From contig NZ_JAJOZE010000001.1 in assembly GCF_021166585.1 (NCBI RefSeq), forward strand, positions 1,010,062 through 1,074,061: a stretch of 64,000 bases of DNA, in the 5' to 3' direction. The notes under the pieces are model-generated. The model did not search any database and was not told the DNA's origin. It worked only from the letters and a program-made list of their open reading frames with translations. A program made the translations under genes and the position numbers. The DNA is from Metabacillus kandeliae (GTDB lineage Bacteria; Bacillota; Bacilli; Bacillales; Bacillaceae). How positions within the stretch are numbered: position 1 is the stretch's first letter; each line of letters begins with the position of its first letter. Of the stretch, positions 60,889 through 64,000 are shown piece by piece.

Positions 60889-62118
60889 CAAATCAGCATG
60901 CCCCGTGACTTGCAAGGTTTTTTCCAGCTGATTGGATGCTAAATAGTATTCATAAAGCACCCTTCCATACCGGTCCTTCAGTAACAATTGTTTTTTTTCA
61001 CTAAAATAGGGGAAAGCAACTTGTTCAACGTACTCATAAAAATCTGATTGTTGATCTTTTATTTTTAAAGACAGCAATTGAAACAGAATAGTATATAATT
61101 CATTATTTCTTTGCTTTGATAGAGCCAGACCCCTGCTTATCTTGTTCATCAATGTTTTCTTAGTAGAGAGTTCACCTTCCACGCAGCAGTCAATATAGTT
61201 ATAAAGCCTTAGCAAGTAGGTTGCTGTTCCTTCACTATCCATGGACAGAGCTTCCTGAAAATATTTCTTTGCTTTAGCATATTCTTTTTTATTTAAAAGG
61301 ATATGTCCTGCATTATTTAAAAGCGGTGCTTTCTTATCAAATGCGCCAATTAATTCACAGTCCTGGATCAAGCTTTGGTATCGTTCAATAATCTCCGGAT
61401 AATTTGGATAATCATCCATGCTCAGCTGGACCAGCATTAGCGATTCCGCGTTGATAGCCGCTAAATAATTATTGGTACTCTTAAAATATAAAAGAGCCTT
61501 AGATGCATAGTGATAAGCCATCACATGATTGTTGATACAATTATAAGCAATCGCCAGATGGACATAATACTCTTCGTTCTTGTATACTTCTATATCAATT
61601 TTTTTTAGAACATGGATGGCCTTATGCTGGTATTCATTTGAACTTTGGTAAAGGTAATACATTCCTAAAACGTGGCAGTACAGGTTTTTTTCAAATGGAT
61701 TGAGCTCCGCTAAGTTTTGCTTCACTCCATCCAGAATAATTGCAACTTGTTCTTCTTTGCGGTTAATGAGATAATACCTTGCCTTCAGGAGCTGATAATA
61801 GGCCTTGTATTTCGCAAATTTTACTAAAGGAGACTGCTCTAATTCTATCTTTAACTTCTCCATTACATTTTTCCGATTCATGATAATGGCCTGATGCCAC
61901 AGATCCAGCTCTTTACTTAAGTTTTCAAAGGATTGAATCTCATTTTGAATATTGATTCCAAGGCGTTCGGAGAATAGAGCAATAATATCTGCTGAATACG
62001 CTGTCTTCCCTCTCTCAATCTTGCTTACATGCGTTGTTGTACAAATTCCTTCACCCAATTGAGCCTGAGTCATCCCCATTTTTTCCCTGTAAAACTTTAT
62101 AATTTTCCCTGTTGGCAT
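60883..62118 (-). CDS. HTH-TPR regulator of the RRNPP type (NprR-like)
   Basis: A 411-residue protein. The N-terminal HTH (residues about 6-60) reads KFYREKMGMTQAQLGEGICT, TTHVSKIERGKTAYSADIIA. The rest is a stack of helical TPR repeats, best seen at APLLNNAGHILLNKKEYAKA and KKYFQEALSMDSEG. This design is shared by the peptide-sensing regulators NprR, PlcR and PrgX, and the HTH is closest in style to NprR. No gene for a cognate signal peptide lies downstream, since the stop is 35 bp from the end of calY. Targets could be the protease and matrix operon nearby. Confidence 0.8.
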   Translation of the reverse strand: MPTGKIIKFYREKMGMTQAQLGEGICTTTHVSKIERGKTAYSADIIALFSERLGINIQNEIQSFENLSKELDLWHQAIIMNRKNVMEKLKIELEQSPLVKFAKYKAYYQLLKARYYLINRKEEQVAIILDGVKQNLAELNPFEKNLYCHVLGMYYLYQSSNEYQHKAIHVLKKIDIEVYKNEEYYVHLAIAYNCINNHVMAYHYASKALLYFKSTNNYLAAINAESLMLVQLSMDDYPNYPEIIERYQSLIQDCELIGAFDKKAPLLNNAGHILLNKKEYAKAKKYFQEALSMDSEGTATYLLRLYNYIDCCVEGELSTKKTLMNKISRGLALSKQRNNELYTILFQLLSLKIKDQQSDFYEYVEQVAFPYFSEKKQLLLKDRYGRVLYEYYLASNQLEKTLQVTGHADLK

Positions 62119-62195
62119 ACCTATGCGACCTCTTCTCAGTGGATTGTAATTACATATTTATTACTCATATTCGGGCAACTTCCTCCCTAAATTTA

Positions 62196-62237
62196 TAAAA
62201 AAAAGAGTATTTAGGGAATAAATCCTAAATACTACTT
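62196..62237 (-). terminator. Terminator-like palindrome upstream of the NprR-like gene
   Basis: AGTATTTAGG-gaataaat-CCTAAATACT is a perfect 10-bp inverted repeat. On the minus strand it is followed by CTTTTTTTTATAAA. It could end a short transcript that starts between it and glnA, or be an attenuator or operator of the regulator gene. Confidence 0.55.
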
Positions 62238-62336
62238 TTAATTAAATATCCCTCTTATCATCAGTTAAGCAAAACTTTATCAATGCTGTTATACTTTTGG
62301 GGATCATTAATAAAAAGGTTGGCAAAACAGCAAACA

Positions 62337-62376
62337 AAAAACCCCCTTAACACCACTGGTGTCAAGGGGGTTCTTA
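62337..62376 (-). terminator. Terminator of glnRA
   Basis: AACCCCCTTaACACC-act-GGTGTCAAGGGGGTT, with A and T runs, right after the glnA stop. Confidence 0.88.
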
Positions 62377-63711
62377 TTAATACATCGTAATATACTGTTC
62401 TCTTTCCCATGGGTGAACCTGCGTACGGAACATATCCCACTCGATTTCTTTCGCTTCAACGAAGTGCTCAAACAAATGTTCGCCAAGTGCTTTTACGATG
62501 ACTTCATCAGACTTCAGGTTGTCAAGCGCAGCAGCAAGTGTTGCAGGCAAATCAACAATACCGTTTTCAAGTCTTTCTTCCTTCGTCATAACATAAATGT
62601 TGCGGTCGATCGGTTTTGGCGGAGTTAATTTATTCTTAATTCCATCCAGTCCTGCAGCAAGCAATACAGCCATGGCCATATAAGGGTTTGCAGCAGGGTC
62701 AACACTTCTTACTTCAACGCGCGTGCTTAATCCGCGGGAAGCCGGAATACGGATCAGCGGGCTTCTGTTTCTGGCAGACCATGCAACATAGCAAGGTGCT
62801 TCATATCCAGGCACAAGTCGTTTGAAGGAGTTGACAGTCGGGTTAGTAACAGCCGTAAAGTTTGTCGCATGCTTAATGATACCAGCAATAAAGTAACTTG
62901 CATCTTCACTTAGCTGAAGTTCTGCATTTTCATCGAAGAACGCGTTTTTGCTTCCTTTAAATAATGAAAGGTTGCAGTGCATGCCTGATCCGTTCACACC
63001 GAACAGCGGCTTAGGCATGAATGTTGCATGCAGGCCGTGTTTGCGGGCAATTGTTTTTACAACAAGCTTAAATGTTTGAATATCATCACATGCTCTTACT
63101 GCTCCGGCATATTTAAAATCAATTTCATGCTGTCCTGGAGCTACTTCATGATGGGATGCTTCAATTTCAAAGCCCATTTCTTCCAGTTCAAGCACAATGT
63201 CGCGGCGGCAATTTTCGCCAAGGTCTGTAGGAGCAAGGTCAAAGTATCCGCCTTTGTCATTCAGCTCCAGTGTCGGATCTCCGTTAACATCCAGTTTAAA
63301 AAGGAAAAATTCCGGTTCAGGCCCAAGATTGAAATCAGTAAAGCCAAGATCTTCCATTTCGGCAAGAATGCGCTTCAGGTTTGTTCTTGGGTCTCCTTCA
63401 AACGGCGTGCCGTCTGGATTGTAAATATCACAGATAAAGCGGGCAACTTTTCCTTTTTCAGACGTCCACGGGAAAATAACAAATGTTTCCAGGTCCGGGT
63501 AAAGGTACATGTCGGATTCTTCAATCCGGACAAAGCCTTCAATGGATGAACCGTCAAACATCATTTTGTTATCCAATGCTTTTCCTAGCTGGCTGACAGG
63601 AATTTCAACATTCTTAATCGTACCCAGGATATCCGTAAATTGCAGACGGATGTATTTTACATTGTTTTCTTCAACTTGCTTGATAATGTCTTCCCTTGTA
63701 AACTTTGGCAT
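62377..63711 (-). CDS. glnA: Glutamine synthetase, type I
   Basis: Makes glutamine from glutamate and ammonia with ATP. It has 444 residues, as usual for Bacillus GlnA. Motifs are [38 protein letters not shown], the ATP loop [14 protein letters not shown], and [14 protein letters not shown]. Feedback-inhibited GlnA also transmits the nitrogen signal to TnrA and GlnR. ATG 63711 follows GGGGAGG. Upstream codons reaching 63765 lie before that site. It is 55 bp behind glnR in one operon. Confidence 0.97.
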   Translation of the reverse strand: MPKFTREDIIKQVEENNVKYIRLQFTDILGTIKNVEIPVSQLGKALDNKMMFDGSSIEGFVRIEESDMYLYPDLETFVIFPWTSEKGKVARFICDIYNPDGTPFEGDPRTNLKRILAEMEDLGFTDFNLGPEPEFFLFKLDVNGDPTLELNDKGGYFDLAPTDLGENCRRDIVLELEEMGFEIEASHHEVAPGQHEIDFKYAGAVRACDDIQTFKLVVKTIARKHGLHATFMPKPLFGVNGSGMHCNLSLFKGSKNAFFDENAELQLSEDASYFIAGIIKHATNFTAVTNPTVNSFKRLVPGYEAPCYVAWSARNRSPLIRIPASRGLSTRVEVRSVDPAANPYMAMAVLLAAGLDGIKNKLTPPKPIDRNIYVMTKEERLENGIVDLPATLAAALDNLKSDEVIVKALGEHLFEHFVEAKEIEWDMFRTQVHPWEREQYITMY

Positions 63712-63766
63712 GAATCTTTTCCTCCCCAGTTCAGTAGACTGTATAGTTAAAAATCTTGCACACATG

Positions 63767-64000
63767 TTAATGGAAAAAGCGGGACATGTCTCCCTGATTC
63801 AGGGCTGTCCTTTGAAAGCGGCCGGCCTGGACAAGCTCTGTTCTTAACAGCTTGCGCAGCTCATCATCTGTAAGGTCCGGCTTTTCTGCTTTTTCTGCAG
63901 CTGTTTCTTCCCTTTCAGAAGGCGGGGAAGTTTTAATCAGTATTTGCTTTACCCCTGCCATATTAATCCCTTGTTCAATCAAACTTTTAATCTCCAGCAG
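63767..64000 (-). CDS. glnR: GlnR repressor, C-terminal part (cut by window end)
   Basis: The frame stays open to the end of the window, so only the last 77 residues are seen ([20 protein letters not shown] at the edge). The region after the MerR-type DNA-binding domain, and the tail [20 protein letters not shown] to GDMSRFFH, match Bacillus GlnR, whose C-terminus senses feedback-inhibited GlnA. The neighbouring glnA confirms it. The promoter and GlnR operators lie outside the window. Confidence 0.9.
   Translation of the reverse strand: MLEIKSLIEQGINMAGVKQILIKTSPPSEREETAAEKAEKPDLTDDELRKLLRTELVQAGRFQRTALNQGDMSRFFH

Noticed and set aside
62238-62330. NprX-like peptide gene upstream of the regulator
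   Set aside because: The only ATG frames are about 10-21 codons without a ribosome binding site or export signal.
63028-63549. Plus-strand frame of 173 codons inside glnA
   Set aside because: Shadow of glutamine synthetase on the other strand.

Overview
The window looks like a chromosomal segment of a spore-forming, low-to-moderate-GC member of the Bacillaceae (Bacillus sensu lato). The main evidence is the run from parC/parE through yneT, plsY, yneR, yneQ, yneP, tlp, sspN, yneN, acnA, sspO, sspP, cotM, yneK, ccdC, ccdB, ccdA, ynzD, yneF, sirA, tkt, ynzC, yneB, yneA to lexA. This is the Bacillus subtilis yne cluster in nearly the same order. Spore-protein genes, Spo0A-pathway genes and strong AGGAGG-type ribosome binding sites agree with this.

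Layout. 0-4 kb: end of a MerR regulator, an SDR oxidoreductase, small conserved proteins, a Trm-like methyltransferase and a FAD oxidase. 4-10.1 kb: the histidine-utilisation operon hutP-hutH-hutU-hutI-hutG, with a HutP-type antitermination leader between hutP and hutH. 10.2-14.4 kb: a KinB-like sensor kinase, an APC permease and a phytase-like lipoprotein. 14.4-25.6 kb: an accessory region with an aldose epimerase, a DinB protein, a threonine-aldolase-like enzyme, a methyltransferase, rifampin phosphotransferase, a VOC protein, a WYL regulator with a DJ-1 protein, a free-standing HTH-LAGLIDADG protein behind a LexA box, two gene relics and two small membrane proteins. 25.6-32 kb: a DUF1499 protein, a methionine aminopeptidase, a HAD hydrolase, and parC/parE.

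32.5-55.2 kb: the yne cluster. A block holding an alpha/beta hydrolase, a CapA protein and the cell-envelope stress operon liaIH-liaFSR (no liaG) lies between plsY and yneR. A 23-bp repeat is found in the intergenic regions on both sides of this stretch. Acquired regulation can be read directly: LexA boxes at parE, lexA and yneA, and candidate cre and CcpC sites at acnA. 55.3-62.1 kb: a DUF1801 protein, a carbohydrate esterase, an M4 neutral protease, then a DUF4047-sipW-calY matrix operon facing an NprR-like HTH-TPR regulator. Two perfect Spo0A boxes lie between protease and matrix operon. 62.3-64 kb: glnA and the 3' part of glnR.

The genes join three themes: nitrogen and carbon use (hut, acnA, tkt, glnRA), DNA-damage response (lexA, yneAB, parEC, and apparently the LAGLIDADG gene), and sporulation or stationary phase (sspN/O/P, tlp, cotM, sirA, ynzD, KinB-like kinase, protease and matrix). 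No rRNA, tRNA, complete insertion sequence, prophage or CRISPR array was seen.
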